This document shows positions 15,623-24,881 of a DNA stretch of 64,000 nt, piece after piece (the stretch's first letter is position 1; each line of letters opens with the position of its first letter). Location of the stretch: positions 6,900,001-6,964,000 of the forward strand of contig NZ_JAPNKC010000001.1 in NCBI RefSeq assembly GCF_026626705.1, given 5' to 3'. The notes under the pieces are model-generated. The model searched no databases, was not told the origin of the DNA, and was given only the letters and a program-made list of their open reading frames with translations. This DNA is from Pyxidicoccus sp. MSG2. GTDB taxonomy: Bacteria > Myxococcota > Myxococcia > Myxococcales > Myxococcaceae. Made by a program: the position numbers and the translations under genes.

Positions 15623-16702
15623 TCATGCCCCGGAGCGCGATTCCAGGTGGACCCGCCGACCTGTCTCCTCGGACACCATGGCCGCCGCGAGCACCTCCTG
15701 CACGGTGGCACCGTCGTCCAGTGTGGCCAGTCCGTCCCGGGGCTCGCCTCGCAGCAGTCCGAGGAACCTTCGCGCGCCTTCTACATGCGCCTGGGCCCAC
15801 GGCTCCCGCTCGCCGGGGCGCGGCTCCAGGCCCGGCGCGACGTCCCTCCACGTGCCGTGCTCGAAGCCGCGCACCGGGGACACGCACCAGCCCTCGCGCA
15901 AGGGCACGTAGCCGCCCGAGAAGCCGGCCTCCCAGCCGCGTCCGAGCAGCGTCCAGCCACCATGAATGCCCGGCTCCGGACAGGCGGCATGGGTGAGCAC
16001 CAGCACCGCCCCGGAGGACAGCCCCACGTGCAGCGCGGCGGTGTGGACGGGGCGTCCGGACAGTGACGCCTGCACCCAGACTGGAGCGGCGCCCGCGAGC
16101 CACAGCGCCGCGTCGATGACATGGGACATGCCGCCCCAGTCGCCGGAAGCGCCGAGCAGGGGCCCGGCGCTGTCGCCTTCATCCACCGCGAAGCCGTTGC
16201 GCAGCGTGAGCGCGAGGTGGCGCACCGGCCGCTCCGAGAGCCAGGCCTTCAGCGCGCGCAGCGAAGGCAGCATGCGGTAGGGGAAGTTCACCGCGACGGG
16301 GCCCGCGTGGACCTGGAGCGCGCGCGCCTCCTCGGCGGTGCGGGGCAGCGGCTTCTCGCGGGCGAAGGGACTCGTAGCGGAGCGAGCGTGGGCGAGCAGG
16401 GCGCGTGCCTGCTCGGCGGTGCGGGTCAGTGGCTTCTCGCACAGGACGGGGCGGCCCGCGTTCAGCGCCATCTCCATGTGAGCACGGTGGGCCGCATCGG
16501 AAGAGGCCACCACCACCGCGTCCACGGCAGCGCACAATTCACGCACGTCCGTGGTGGCCAGGGGGATGCCCTCTCGCGCCGCCACCGCGCGCGTGTTGTC
16601 GGGATTCTGCCCGCAGAGAGCCGTCACCTCCGCGCCCGCCGCGCGGAAGGCGCCCACGTGCATGAGGCCCCACTTCGTTCCGATGACGCCGATGCGCACC
16701 AT
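15623..16702 (-). CDS. Gfo/Idh/MocA oxidoreductase with internal duplication
   Basis: 359-residue NAD(P)-dependent dehydrogenase-like protein. The N-terminal Rossmann fold begins MVRIGVIGTKWGLMHVGAF and includes VVVASSDAAHRAHMEMALNAG followed by the catalytic-lysine motif CEKPL (Lys90). Unusually, 27 residues on, the motif recurs (EKPLPRTAEEARAL, Lys117) because an 81-bp segment is duplicated in tandem; this is an insertion relative to the normal fold. The C-terminal domain has YRMLPSLRALK and a GGMSHVIDAALWL helix carrying the usual His. The substrate is unknown; sugars or inositols are typical of the family. Confidence 0.86.
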   Translation of the reverse strand: MVRIGVIGTKWGLMHVGAFRAAGAEVTALCGQNPDNTRAVAAREGIPLATTDVRELCAAVDAVVVASSDAAHRAHMEMALNAGRPVLCEKPLTRTAEQARALLAHARSATSPFAREKPLPRTAEEARALQVHAGPVAVNFPYRMLPSLRALKAWLSERPVRHLALTLRNGFAVDEGDSAGPLLGASGDWGGMSHVIDAALWLAGAAPVWVQASLSGRPVHTAALHVGLSSGAVLVLTHAACPEPGIHGGWTLLGRGWEAGFSGGYVPLREGWCVSPVRGFEHGTWRDVAPGLEPRPGEREPWAQAHVEGARRFLGLLRGEPRDGLATLDDGATVQEVLAAAMVSEETGRRVHLESRSGA

Positions 16703-16734
16703 GGACGGGGAGCCTGCCAGAGCGGGCGCCCGCG

Positions 16735-17232
16735 TCACATCCAGCGCAGCGAGAAGCGCCGCGTGCCGCCTCGGGTCGTCACCCTGGCCTCCGTGACAAT
16801 CTTCCCGAAGCCCATGAGCAGGCCCCGGAAGGTGCCCACGAGGAGCGAGGTGGGCAGGCGCGACTGCGTCTCCAATTCCGCCGCCAGGGGCGTGAAGGAC
16901 ACGGTGCGCGTGGAGTCCGCCGCCGGCAGGTCCCTCACCATGGCGTGCAGGAGCGCGTCGAAGTTGCCGAACACCTTCTCCACCGAGTCGAAGCCCAGGG
17001 TGCGCGCCAGCGGCAGCGTGCGCATCGCCGAGCGCTGCGCAATCGCCTCCACCGCCCGGTCCCCCAGCGCCGCCTGCAATTCGCCCGTCATCCGGACGTA
17101 GTCCTCCCACGCGTACCAGGTGTCGTCGCGCATGCTGTTGATGCGCTGCTGGTGCTGCGGGAAGCGCGAGGACGCCGCGGTCATCGAGCCGAGGATGGCC
17201 TTGAACCAGGCGCCCTGAATCTCACCGGACAT
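16735..17232 (-). CDS. Small conserved protein, possibly DUF2378/TIGR02265 type
   Basis: 165 residues with a strong ribosome site (GGAAGGAGG, 5 nt before the ATG at 17232). No signal peptide or membrane segment. Length, the opening EIQGAWFKAILGSM and the later PLARTLGFDSVEKVFGNFDALL and GTFRGLLMGFGK recall the DUF2378 (TIGR02265) family, which is expanded in myxobacteria and may share a heme-NO-binding-like fold; I hold this only loosely. It lies 32 bp upstream of the oxidoreductase gene on the same strand, and the two may form an operon. Confidence 0.75.
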   Translation of the reverse strand: MSGEIQGAWFKAILGSMTAASSRFPQHQQRINSMRDDTWYAWEDYVRMTGELQAALGDRAVEAIAQRSAMRTLPLARTLGFDSVEKVFGNFDALLHAMVRDLPAADSTRTVSFTPLAAELETQSRLPTSLLVGTFRGLLMGFGKIVTEARVTTRGGTRRFSLRWM

Positions 17233-17466
17233 GCGAGCCTCCTTCCGCGATGAAGCGGGCGCCGCGACTCCACCAGTGTACACGCGGGCCAGCGGCACAC
17301 GGGGGCGCGGAGGAGTCCACGCCTCCAGCGCGCGGCGGACCATCCGCCCACGGGCCTTGCGTGAAGCGGGTGACGCTCCAAGCCCGCTGGCACGCCGCAT
17401 CCGTCACCGGCTGGATGCCGCGCCCGTGCTCCGTCGGACATCCGGACACCTGTCCCGGGTTTCCCT

Positions 17467-18855
17467 CTACACCGGGAGGCGCACCTGGACGCGGGTGCCG
17501 CCGGGCTCGGACAGGACGCGGAGGTCTCCGCCGTGCCGCTCGACGACACGGCGGCAGACGTCCAGCCCCAGGCCCGCCGCGTGCGGCTTCGTGCTGAAGA
17601 AGGGCTCGAAGATGCGCGGCATCAGGTCCTTCGGAATGCCCGGTCCATCGTCCGACACCTCCACCACCGCGCGCCCACTCTCGGCCCACGTGCGCAGGCG
17701 CAGGTGGCCGCCGCGCTCGCCCAGCGCCTGCAGCGCGTTGAGCACCAATTGCGTCCACACCTCCTCGAGCGCGCCGTCCTCCGCCTTCAGCCGCGGCAGG
17801 CTCCGCTCGTACTGGCGCTCCACCGTGACGCGGCCGTCGGACATGCGGTGGCCCAGCACCGACAGCGTCCGCTCCAGGCCCTCGTGCAGGTCCACTTCCT
17901 GCGCCGGCATCGGGTCCAGGAAGCTGTAGGCCTTCATCGCCTCCACCAGCGTGGACACGCGCGCCGTGCCGCGCTCCACCTCGGCCAGCAACACGTCACA
18001 CGTCACCGCGGCCACCAGCCACGCGAGCACGTCACCCAGCAGCCCCTCGCCCACGCGCGTCGACACCGACTCCAGCCACGCCACGTCCAGCCCGGAGGCC
18101 ACCAGCACGGGCGCCGCCTCCCACGCCTCCGCCACGCCGCGTGCCTCCAGCCAGCTGCCCAGCGCCTCCTCGCGCTCCGCCCGAGCCACGGGCTCCAGCA
18201 GCGGGGACGTCCTGCCGCGCTCGGCTGCCTCGCGGGGCAGGGCGAGCAGGGCCCCGCGCTGCGCCGGGGACAGCCCGTGCTCCCCGAGCGCCATGGCCCG
18301 CGTCGACACCGCCCGCAGCGTCTCGCGCAGGCGCGCCGCGCTCCGCCGCGACGACGCAGCGGGGTTGTCCAGCTCTCCCGCCACCCCCGCCGCCAGCTGT
18401 CCGGCGGACAGCAGCTCCGGTTGCTGCCTGGAGCCCGTCTCGTGGGGCTGCGAGCGCTGCGAGGCCAGTTCCATCAGCCCGCGCATCAGCACCGGCGCCA
18501 CGCGCAGCAATTCCCAGAAGGTGGCGGTCTCCAGGCGGAACAGGCGCACGTCCGTCACCGCGCGGCCGGTGGTGGGGTGGGGCGAGTTCAGGAAGAGGAT
18601 GAGCTCGCCGAAGATGTCGCCCGCCTCCAGCGTCGCGGCGTGCACCTCCTGCGCGCCCACACGGCGTGTCCACTCCGTGCGGCCCTCCAGGATGACGGAC
18701 AGCCCGTCGGCCGGGTCTCCCTGCGCGGCGATGCGCACGCCCGCCGCGAAGTGGAGCTGCCGGCCGTGGTCGGCAATCCACCGGAGCTGCTCGTCGCTGA
18801 GCCGGGAGAACAGCGACACCCGGCGCAACGCTGTGACGATGTCCTCGCTTCCCAT
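17467..18855 (-). CDS. Cyclic-nucleotide-domain histidine kinase lacking the H-box His
   Basis: 462 residues, soluble. Residues 8-130 form a cyclic-nucleotide-binding-like domain (LFSRLSDEQLRWIADHG, GDPADGLSVILEG, GDIFGELILFL). A kinase region starts near 150. The H-box reads LAAGVAGELDNPAA, where Gly160 stands in place of the phospho-acceptor His of the usual GVAHEINNP. A long helical insert separates it from the ATPase domain, which looks intact: QLVLNALQAL (N box), DDGPGIP, EPFFSTK and GLGLDVCRRVVERHGG. The protein may bind ATP but should not autophosphorylate at the normal site. No response regulator is adjacent. Confidence 0.87.
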   Translation of the reverse strand: MGSEDIVTALRRVSLFSRLSDEQLRWIADHGRQLHFAAGVRIAAQGDPADGLSVILEGRTEWTRRVGAQEVHAATLEAGDIFGELILFLNSPHPTTGRAVTDVRLFRLETATFWELLRVAPVLMRGLMELASQRSQPHETGSRQQPELLSAGQLAAGVAGELDNPAASSRRSAARLRETLRAVSTRAMALGEHGLSPAQRGALLALPREAAERGRTSPLLEPVARAEREEALGSWLEARGVAEAWEAAPVLVASGLDVAWLESVSTRVGEGLLGDVLAWLVAAVTCDVLLAEVERGTARVSTLVEAMKAYSFLDPMPAQEVDLHEGLERTLSVLGHRMSDGRVTVERQYERSLPRLKAEDGALEEVWTQLVLNALQALGERGGHLRLRTWAESGRAVVEVSDDGPGIPKDLMPRIFEPFFSTKPHAAGLGLDVCRRVVERHGGDLRVLSEPGGTRVQVRLPV

Positions 18856-18913
18856 ACGTCCCCGATGCTGCCTTTCCCTGAGAGGGTGTCCATCTCCTGA
18901 CCACCGGCCGTGT

Positions 18914-18945
18914 CCGGGCGGCGGGAGGAGCGCCCGGCCGCCCGG
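18914..18945 (-). terminator. Hairpin just after the membrane-protein stop
   Basis: Nine-bp perfect stem CCGGGCGGC/GCCGCCCGG with a 14-nt loop, starting 3 bp beyond the stop codon of the minus-strand membrane-protein gene. There is no T tract. The position favours an intrinsic terminator or 3' stabiliser. Confidence 0.5.
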
Positions 18946-18948
18946 TGA

Positions 18949-20670
18949 CTATCGCAGCGGCTGGCGCTCCAGCGCCCGTGCGAAGGCGTCCGTCCGCTGC
19001 CCCGCCACGCACACCGGCAGTCCCTCCAGCACGCCGCAGCGGGCACCCTGCTGGAGGAAGGACCCGAGCGCCTCGGCCGAGACCACATAGGCCGTGTCCG
19101 CGTCCACGCCGCCTGGAGGCAGCGTTGCGTGGCACTCCCGGGCCAGCTCCGGCGGCGTACGTGACGCGTAGCCGCTGTTGAAGGTGAGTCCCAGTCGATA
19201 GGCCGTGTAGCCGAGTGCGTTCACCACCGGCTCGTCATAGCGGCATACCCACTGGATGTGGGGTGGAAAGAGGGCGAGGTGCTGGTAGGCACCGCGCAAT
19301 TCCGCCCACTCGGGAGCCTGGAGGCGACGGAAGCTCCCGGGCCGGTGCAGCGGGCTGCGCTCCGCGCGCCAGTCATACGCCTGCACCGCGACGGCCAGCA
19401 CCAGCGCCGCGGTGCCCACCCAGGGACGCGCCCGCCACAGCCGCAGCCACAGCAGCACCGCGCAGGCCACCAGCAGGTAGCTCAGCGGCCACACGAAGCG
19501 CCCCGACGAGCGGAACGCCGACGTCAGCCGCGAGAGCGGCGCGTACAGCGCGCCCAGGTCCACCACCTGCCGCCCCATCCACGTCACGCGCCACGACAGC
19601 GCGTAGGCGGCCATCAGCAGCACCGTCACCGCCACCGGCACGCCGCGGCGCCAGGGCACGCCGCGCAGCGTGGAGAAGCGGAACACGGTGGCGAGCAGGG
19701 ACAGGGCGAGCAGCAGCAGCGCGCCGGCCCCGAGGTAGCCGAAGCCCTCGCCCTGCCTCGGCGCCGCGTTCAGCGAGGGCAGGAGCCGCGACCAGCCCAT
19801 GGGGTTGAACAGCGTGGCCAGGTCCGCGGAGAAGTCACCGAAGCCCTCCGCGCCCAGCCCGCTGCCGCCGAAGTAGCCGAAGAGGGCGAAGACGCCCACG
19901 TCCAGCAGGAGGAAGCCCACCGCGGCCGCCACCGCCGCGCCCCACCCGAGCACCCGGCCGAGCGCGAGCCGCACCGTCAGCGCCACCGCGAGCGGCGCGA
20001 GCATGGCCACGAGGTACGGGTGCGTGCCCGCGCCCACGGCGTTGAACAGCGCGGCCAGGGCCAGGGCCTTCCCCGCGGCGTGGGCATCCGGAGTGTCGCG
20101 CAGGTGCAGCCACAGCATGGCCACCAGCAGCCAGTGCGCGCACAGGGTGGGGTGGCCGAAGCGCGCCGCCATGGGCGGGGCCAGGGCCAGCAGCACGCCG
20201 CCCAGCACCTGGTGCGCGGGGCGCGGCGACACCACCGCCACCAGCCGCGCGCCGAAGTACCCCATCAGCACGAAGCACAGCCCCAGCCACGCGCCGGTGT
20301 ACTGGAAGTCCGCGGGCAGGAGCGCGCTGAAGGGCTTGAGCAGCACCGCCACCAGCGGGTTGCCGTCCGTGAGCGCCACGGAGGTGCCGTAGGGGTAGAG
20401 CTGGTTGGGCGAGGACGACAGCGGCAGGCCCCACGGGGCGTTGCGGTAGAAGAGCCAGCCGAAGATGTGGCCCGCCCAGTCCTCGCGCATCATCCAGTCG
20501 ATGCGCGTGGGCGGCAGCACGTTGCCCCCGCCCAGCCACAGGAACCAGCCCAGCCCGCCGAGGGCGGCCACCCAGGGCGCCCACCGGCTCGCACGGGTGG
20601 GGACGGGTGAAGGCGGCGCGAGCGCGGGCGGGGAGGGCTCCATCAACGCCGGCGGACTCGGGTTCGACAT
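18949..20670 (-). CDS. Large polytopic membrane protein, DUF6311-like
   Basis: 573 residues from the ATG at 20670; a TTG 51 nt further upstream is less likely. After a Pro-rich head there are about ten or more hydrophobic segments, then a soluble C-terminal domain of about 130 residues. The first periplasmic loop, with RIDWMMREDWAGHIFGWLFY, NQLYPYGTSVALTDGNP and LKPFSALLP, matches what I recall of DUF6311 proteins, which have a GT-C glycosyltransferase-like architecture. A lipid-linked sugar transfer role is plausible but unproven. It starts 73 bp after the end of the caspase/lipoprotein array on the same strand and could be read through from it. Confidence 0.8.
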   Translation of the reverse strand: MSNPSPPALMEPSPPALAPPSPVPTRASRWAPWVAALGGLGWFLWLGGGNVLPPTRIDWMMREDWAGHIFGWLFYRNAPWGLPLSSSPNQLYPYGTSVALTDGNPLVAVLLKPFSALLPADFQYTGAWLGLCFVLMGYFGARLVAVVSPRPAHQVLGGVLLALAPPMAARFGHPTLCAHWLLVAMLWLHLRDTPDAHAAGKALALAALFNAVGAGTHPYLVAMLAPLAVALTVRLALGRVLGWGAAVAAAVGFLLLDVGVFALFGYFGGSGLGAEGFGDFSADLATLFNPMGWSRLLPSLNAAPRQGEGFGYLGAGALLLLALSLLATVFRFSTLRGVPWRRGVPVAVTVLLMAAYALSWRVTWMGRQVVDLGALYAPLSRLTSAFRSSGRFVWPLSYLLVACAVLLWLRLWRARPWVGTAALVLAVAVQAYDWRAERSPLHRPGSFRRLQAPEWAELRGAYQHLALFPPHIQWVCRYDEPVVNALGYTAYRLGLTFNSGYASRTPPELARECHATLPPGGVDADTAYVVSAEALGSFLQQGARCGVLEGLPVCVAGQRTDAFARALERQPLR

Positions 20671-20743
20671 GGCGGCCTTGGCACGGGCGGCACTGTAGGG
20701 CCGTGCTTCCGGCACGGGCAAGCGCCGTGCGGGCGCGCTGCGC

Positions 20744-22774
20744 CTACAGGCCGCAGGGCGTGTCGGCGTTGCGCTCGATGATGCGCTCTTCGGACGGGCC
20801 GGTGTACACGGCCGTCGCGAGCGACGTGGCCAGGCACCCGGGAAGCTTCGGGTTGTCCACGACTTGAAAGCTCTGGGTCACCCGGACGAGCCCGTCCAGG
20901 TCCAGCCGGACGAGTTGGCGATTGTCCTGCACGGTCAGCCTTCCCAGCTCGCGCAGGCCGTTCAGCTGCGCCAGGCTCGTCAGGGCGTTGTTGCTGGACA
21001 CCCCGAGCTGCTGCAAGCGCAGCAGCTGGCTGAAGCCGGAGAGGTCCTCCAGCAGCGCGTTTCCAGAGAGGCCGAGTCCCCCGCCCAGATGGACGAGACG
21101 GGGCATGCCCGTTACGCCCACCAGCTTGTCGTTGCTGTTGATGCTGAAGATGCCGTCCACCGCCTCCAGGGAGGGCATGGGCCCCACCGTCTCCAGCTGG
21201 TAGTTCCAGTGGAGCTCGATGTTGCCGGCGTGCACGAGCGCGGGCAGCTCCAGCGTGAGCATGCTGTTGTTGTCGCTCGCCTCGAACCTGCCGCCGATGC
21301 GCTCCAGGGCCGACAGCGCCGCGACGCTCAGCAGGGCATCGTTGTCGTTGATGACGACATCCGAGGCAACGGTCTTCAGCTTCTCCAACCCCGCGAGCGA
21401 GGTGAGCGCGGCGTTGTTGAAGAGCAGCACACGGCCCCCCACCTTCTCGAGCTCGCCGAAGGCGCCCAGCGACTCCAGGCGAGGGTTTTCCACGATGTCC
21501 AGGTCGCCTGACAGCTCCACGAGGTACCGCGGCCCGTCCCCGCCAACGAGCAGCGCATTGCGCGCCACCTTGACGCTCTGGCGCGGGAGCGCGGCCGACA
21601 AGCCGAACAGCGTCGTCAGCCGGGCATTGGTGTCCAGCGTCAGGTCCGTGCCAATCCGCAGCACGTGCGCCGGAATGGGACCGGACGGGCCGAGGCCAAG
21701 CACCTCGAGGTTGTCGTTATTGGCGATGACGACGGCCTCGCTCACGGAGCGCAGGCCCAGCAGGTTCAGCACGGTGAGTGACGGGTTCCGGGCGATGTTC
21801 AGCGAACCCTCCACCGAGACGAGCCCGGGCAGCTCCACCTGCGCGAGGTCCGAGTCGGTGATGTCGAGCCCGCCCTTGATGTGGGAGATGGCCTGGAGCG
21901 CCGCGAGGTCCGCCGCGTTCCGCACCTGATAGGTCCCCTCGTAGGTGGCCGTGGGCTGGCACACGTACGCGGTGACGAGCACCTCGTTGGGAGACAGCTT
22001 CGCGTCCTCGTTCAGGTCCAGGCCGGCCCCCACCGCGGTGCCTCCCGTGGGGCACCGCACGCCCGCGGGCTCGGGCCGCTGGAGCAGGAACACCGCTTCG
22101 GGCGCCAGGCACATGCGCAGGGAGGCCCTCGCCTCCGCGTCGTCGAGCACCCCATCTTCGTCCTCGTCCACGCCAGCCTCGAGGAGCGAGCTGGTCTTCC
22201 TGCACCCGGGAGGGGGCACCGCCAGGGGGAGCACCCGCGCGAGCACCGGCGCCGGCTCCATGCAGCCGTACACCTCGCGGGAAATCTCCCCGTCGTCCAG
22301 CAGCCCATTGCCGTCCACGTCGCGTCCGGCGTGGGAGACCTGGCCTCCATTCGGGCACTTCTCCCCGGGCGGCAGCTGCCGCGTGCGCACCAGCACGTCC
22401 GGGATGGCCGTGGCGCAGACGTATTCGGTGGCCGTCACCTCGCCGTCGTCGAGCTGCCCGTCCGCGTCCGTGTCCGGGCCGGTGTGCACCGCCCTCCCGC
22501 CGTGCTCGCAGTGGGGGCCCTCCGGCTCCGGCTGGCTGTAGACGAGCACCGTGGTGCAGGCGTACTCGGTGGTCGTCACCTCGCCGTCGTCGAGCACGCC
22601 GTCGTCATCGAGGTCCAGGCCGGAGAGCACCGCCTGCCCGCCGTGCGGGCAGTGCGCGCCCGGAGGCTCCGGGGCGATGCGCGTGCGTGCCGCGTGCGAG
22701 GGGACGAGCTCCCCCAGGTCGATGCCGTCACAGCCCGCCACCAGCGCGAGCACCACCAGCCATGTCGAGCGCAT
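20744..22774 (-). CDS. Lipoprotein A: EF-hand-like Cys repeats plus L-domain
   Basis: 676 residues, the last of four tandem paralogs. Lipoprotein signal with lipobox LVAGC (Cys15). Five Cys-rich repeats of about 50 residues follow (DUF7151-like, as I recall the name), each with CxxGG, an EF-hand-like loop and a closing YxC. The loops are at 54-65, 101-112, 152-163, 203-214 and 253-264; the last is degenerate. From about 280 to the end is a leucine-rich domain of receptor-L type (VEGSLNIARNPSLTVLNLLGL, NNDNLEVL). The protein is expected on the periplasmic or cell-surface side of a membrane and could bind ligands or partner cells. Function unknown. Confidence 0.85.
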   Translation of the reverse strand: MRSTWLVVLALVAGCDGIDLGELVPSHAARTRIAPEPPGAHCPHGGQAVLSGLDLDDDGVLDDGEVTTTEYACTTVLVYSQPEPEGPHCEHGGRAVHTGPDTDADGQLDDGEVTATEYVCATAIPDVLVRTRQLPPGEKCPNGGQVSHAGRDVDGNGLLDDGEISREVYGCMEPAPVLARVLPLAVPPPGCRKTSSLLEAGVDEDEDGVLDDAEARASLRMCLAPEAVFLLQRPEPAGVRCPTGGTAVGAGLDLNEDAKLSPNEVLVTAYVCQPTATYEGTYQVRNAADLAALQAISHIKGGLDITDSDLAQVELPGLVSVEGSLNIARNPSLTVLNLLGLRSVSEAVVIANNDNLEVLGLGPSGPIPAHVLRIGTDLTLDTNARLTTLFGLSAALPRQSVKVARNALLVGGDGPRYLVELSGDLDIVENPRLESLGAFGELEKVGGRVLLFNNAALTSLAGLEKLKTVASDVVINDNDALLSVAALSALERIGGRFEASDNNSMLTLELPALVHAGNIELHWNYQLETVGPMPSLEAVDGIFSINSNDKLVGVTGMPRLVHLGGGLGLSGNALLEDLSGFSQLLRLQQLGVSSNNALTSLAQLNGLRELGRLTVQDNRQLVRLDLDGLVRVTQSFQVVDNPKLPGCLATSLATAVYTGPSEERIIERNADTPCGL

Positions 22775-22814
22775 CGTCCAGGTCCTTCCCCAGGGCGCGC
22801 GGCCCTTCCCACCG

Positions 22815-24842
22815 TCAGTTGTCGCAGGTGGCCGTGTCGTCGTTGTTGGTGATGCTCCGCTGAGCGGGATTGCCCGTGTACACCGCATCCGCGAGCGCGG
22901 TGACCCGGCACGTGGGCAGCTTCGGGTTGTAGGTGACGGAGAACTCCCGCGACACCTTCTGCAGCGCGCCCAGGTCGAACCGGGTCAGGTTCGGGTTCTC
23001 CATCAGGTTGAGCTCGGTCACCTCGCGCAGGTCCGCCAGGGCCCCCAGGCTCGTCAGCGCGGCGTTGCGCTGCACCTTCAGGCTCTCCAGGCGCGTCATC
23101 CGCGCGAGCGGCGACAGCTCATCTAGCAGCGGGTTGTCGGTGAGGGTCAGCTGCGAGATGTACAGCAGTTGGTCCAGGTTGCGCAGGCCCCGCAGCTTCG
23201 GGTTCATGCTGAGCTCGAACTGGAAGTCGACGGAGCGCAGTGCGGGCATGTCGCCCACCCACTCCAGCTGGGGGTTGCGGATGATGACGAACCCGCCCAC
23301 CCAGGCGAGCCCCGACAGGCCCGCGGTGGTGCGCAGCGCGTCGTTGCCACTGACGCTGAGGCGGCCGGTGAGGGCCTGCAGCGAGGGCATCCCCGACAGG
23401 TCCTCGAGCAGGTCATTGTCGCCCACCCACAGCTCCGCGCCGATGGAGGTCAGGTTCGTGCCCGACAGGTTCCGCAGGGAGCTGTTGCCGTAGATCTGCA
23501 CGCTGCCGCCCACGTGCCGCAGGTTGGGAAAGGGGAGCGCATGCAGCGAGGCATTGTTCGAGACGACGAGGTAGCCCGTGAGCCACTCGACGCTGCCGAA
23601 GCCCTCCTGGTCCTGCACGAAGTCCAGCGCGTCGTTCTCCTGCAGGCCCAGGCCCACGCGCGGGATGACATTGCTCAGCCCGGCCAGGCTCGCCAGTCGC
23701 GGGTTGGCGCGGATGCTCAGGAATCCCTCCACCCGCAGCTTCGCGCCCCAGGCGCCGCCGAGTACCAAGGTCTCCAGCAGCGGGTGTGAGGACACCTGCG
23801 CGTCATGCTCGACGAAGCGCAGGCCCGGCAGCTCCAGGCGCGTCAGGAGGCTGTTGCCATCGACGAGCACCCGGCCCTCGACCACCGACAGTCCCGGGAG
23901 CACCACCTCGGTCAGCTGCGTGTCCTGGATGACGAGGTGGCCCTCGATATGGGAGATGCCCTGGAGCGCCGCGAGGTCCGCCGCGGTCTTCACCTCGTAG
24001 TTCCCGGCATACCTGCCCAGCGGCTGGCACACGAAGGTCTCCGAGGAGACCTCCAGGCCGACCAGCTCGCCGTCGTGATTCACGTCCTCACCGGCCTGCA
24101 CCCGCGTGCCGCCGGCGGGGCACCGCGCGCCCGGGCCTTCCTCGAGCAGCTTCACCGCCACCCGGGAGACGTCCAGGCAGAGCGTCATCCGGGCCCGGCT
24201 CTCTCCATCGTCCAGCTCGCCATCCTGGTCCGAGTCCAACCCTGCTTCGACCGACGTCATCTTCCCTGCGCAGAGGAAGGGCGGCGGCTCGAAGTCGCGG
24301 ACGCGGGCGAGCACCATCTCCGGAGACATGCAGCCGTACACCTCGCGGGTGACCTCGCCGTCCTCCAGCTCGCCGTTGCCGTTGGTGTCGTGCCCGGCGC
24401 GCGACAGCTGGCCGCCATTCGGGCACTTCTCGCCGGGCTGGACCACCCGCGTGCGCACCAGCACGTCCGGGATGGCCGTGGCGCAGAGGTACTCGGTGGC
24501 CGTCACCTCGCCGTCGTCGAGCTGCCCGTCCGTGTCCGTGTCCGGGCCGGTGCGCACCGCCCGCCCGCCGTGCTCGCAGTGGGGGCCCGCCGGCTCCGGC
24601 TGGCTGTAGACGAGCACCGTGGCGCAGGCGTACTCGGTGGTCGTCACCTCGCCGTCGTCGAGCACGCCGTCGTCATCGAGGTCCAGGCCGGAGAGCACCG
24701 CCTGACCGCCATGCGGGCAGTGCGCGCCCGGAGGCTCCGGGGTGATGCGCGTGCGTGCCGCGTGCGAGGGGACGGGCTCTCGCAGGATGATGCCGTCACA
24801 GCCCGCCACCAGCGCGAGCACTACCAGCCACGTCGAGCGCAT
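22815..24842 (-). CDS. Lipoprotein B: EF-hand-like Cys repeats plus L-domain
   Basis: 675 residues, same architecture as its three neighbours. The first 125 residues are nearly identical to lipoprotein A (same signal peptide and first two Cys repeats), while the last 300 follow lipoprotein C (for example RFDLGALQKVS, NPKLPTCRVT, ADAVYTGNP). The gene is thus a mosaic of its neighbours. Loops such as DLDDDGVLDDGE keep calcium-ligand positions. The start at 24842 follows the previous stop by 39 bp, and the junction sequence is almost the same as that between A and B. Confidence 0.85.
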   Translation of the reverse strand: MRSTWLVVLALVAGCDGIILREPVPSHAARTRITPEPPGAHCPHGGQAVLSGLDLDDDGVLDDGEVTTTEYACATVLVYSQPEPAGPHCEHGGRAVRTGPDTDTDGQLDDGEVTATEYLCATAIPDVLVRTRVVQPGEKCPNGGQLSRAGHDTNGNGELEDGEVTREVYGCMSPEMVLARVRDFEPPPFLCAGKMTSVEAGLDSDQDGELDDGESRARMTLCLDVSRVAVKLLEEGPGARCPAGGTRVQAGEDVNHDGELVGLEVSSETFVCQPLGRYAGNYEVKTAADLAALQGISHIEGHLVIQDTQLTEVVLPGLSVVEGRVLVDGNSLLTRLELPGLRFVEHDAQVSSHPLLETLVLGGAWGAKLRVEGFLSIRANPRLASLAGLSNVIPRVGLGLQENDALDFVQDQEGFGSVEWLTGYLVVSNNASLHALPFPNLRHVGGSVQIYGNSSLRNLSGTNLTSIGAELWVGDNDLLEDLSGMPSLQALTGRLSVSGNDALRTTAGLSGLAWVGGFVIIRNPQLEWVGDMPALRSVDFQFELSMNPKLRGLRNLDQLLYISQLTLTDNPLLDELSPLARMTRLESLKVQRNAALTSLGALADLREVTELNLMENPNLTRFDLGALQKVSREFSVTYNPKLPTCRVTALADAVYTGNPAQRSITNNDDTATCDN

Positions 24843-24881
24843 CGTCCAGGTACTCCCCAGGGCGCGCGGCCCTTCCCACCG

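Noticed and set aside
13086..15911. A plus-strand open frame of over 900 codons
   Set aside because: It is antisense to the AAA+ ATPase and VOC genes, which have intact motifs and ribosome sites.
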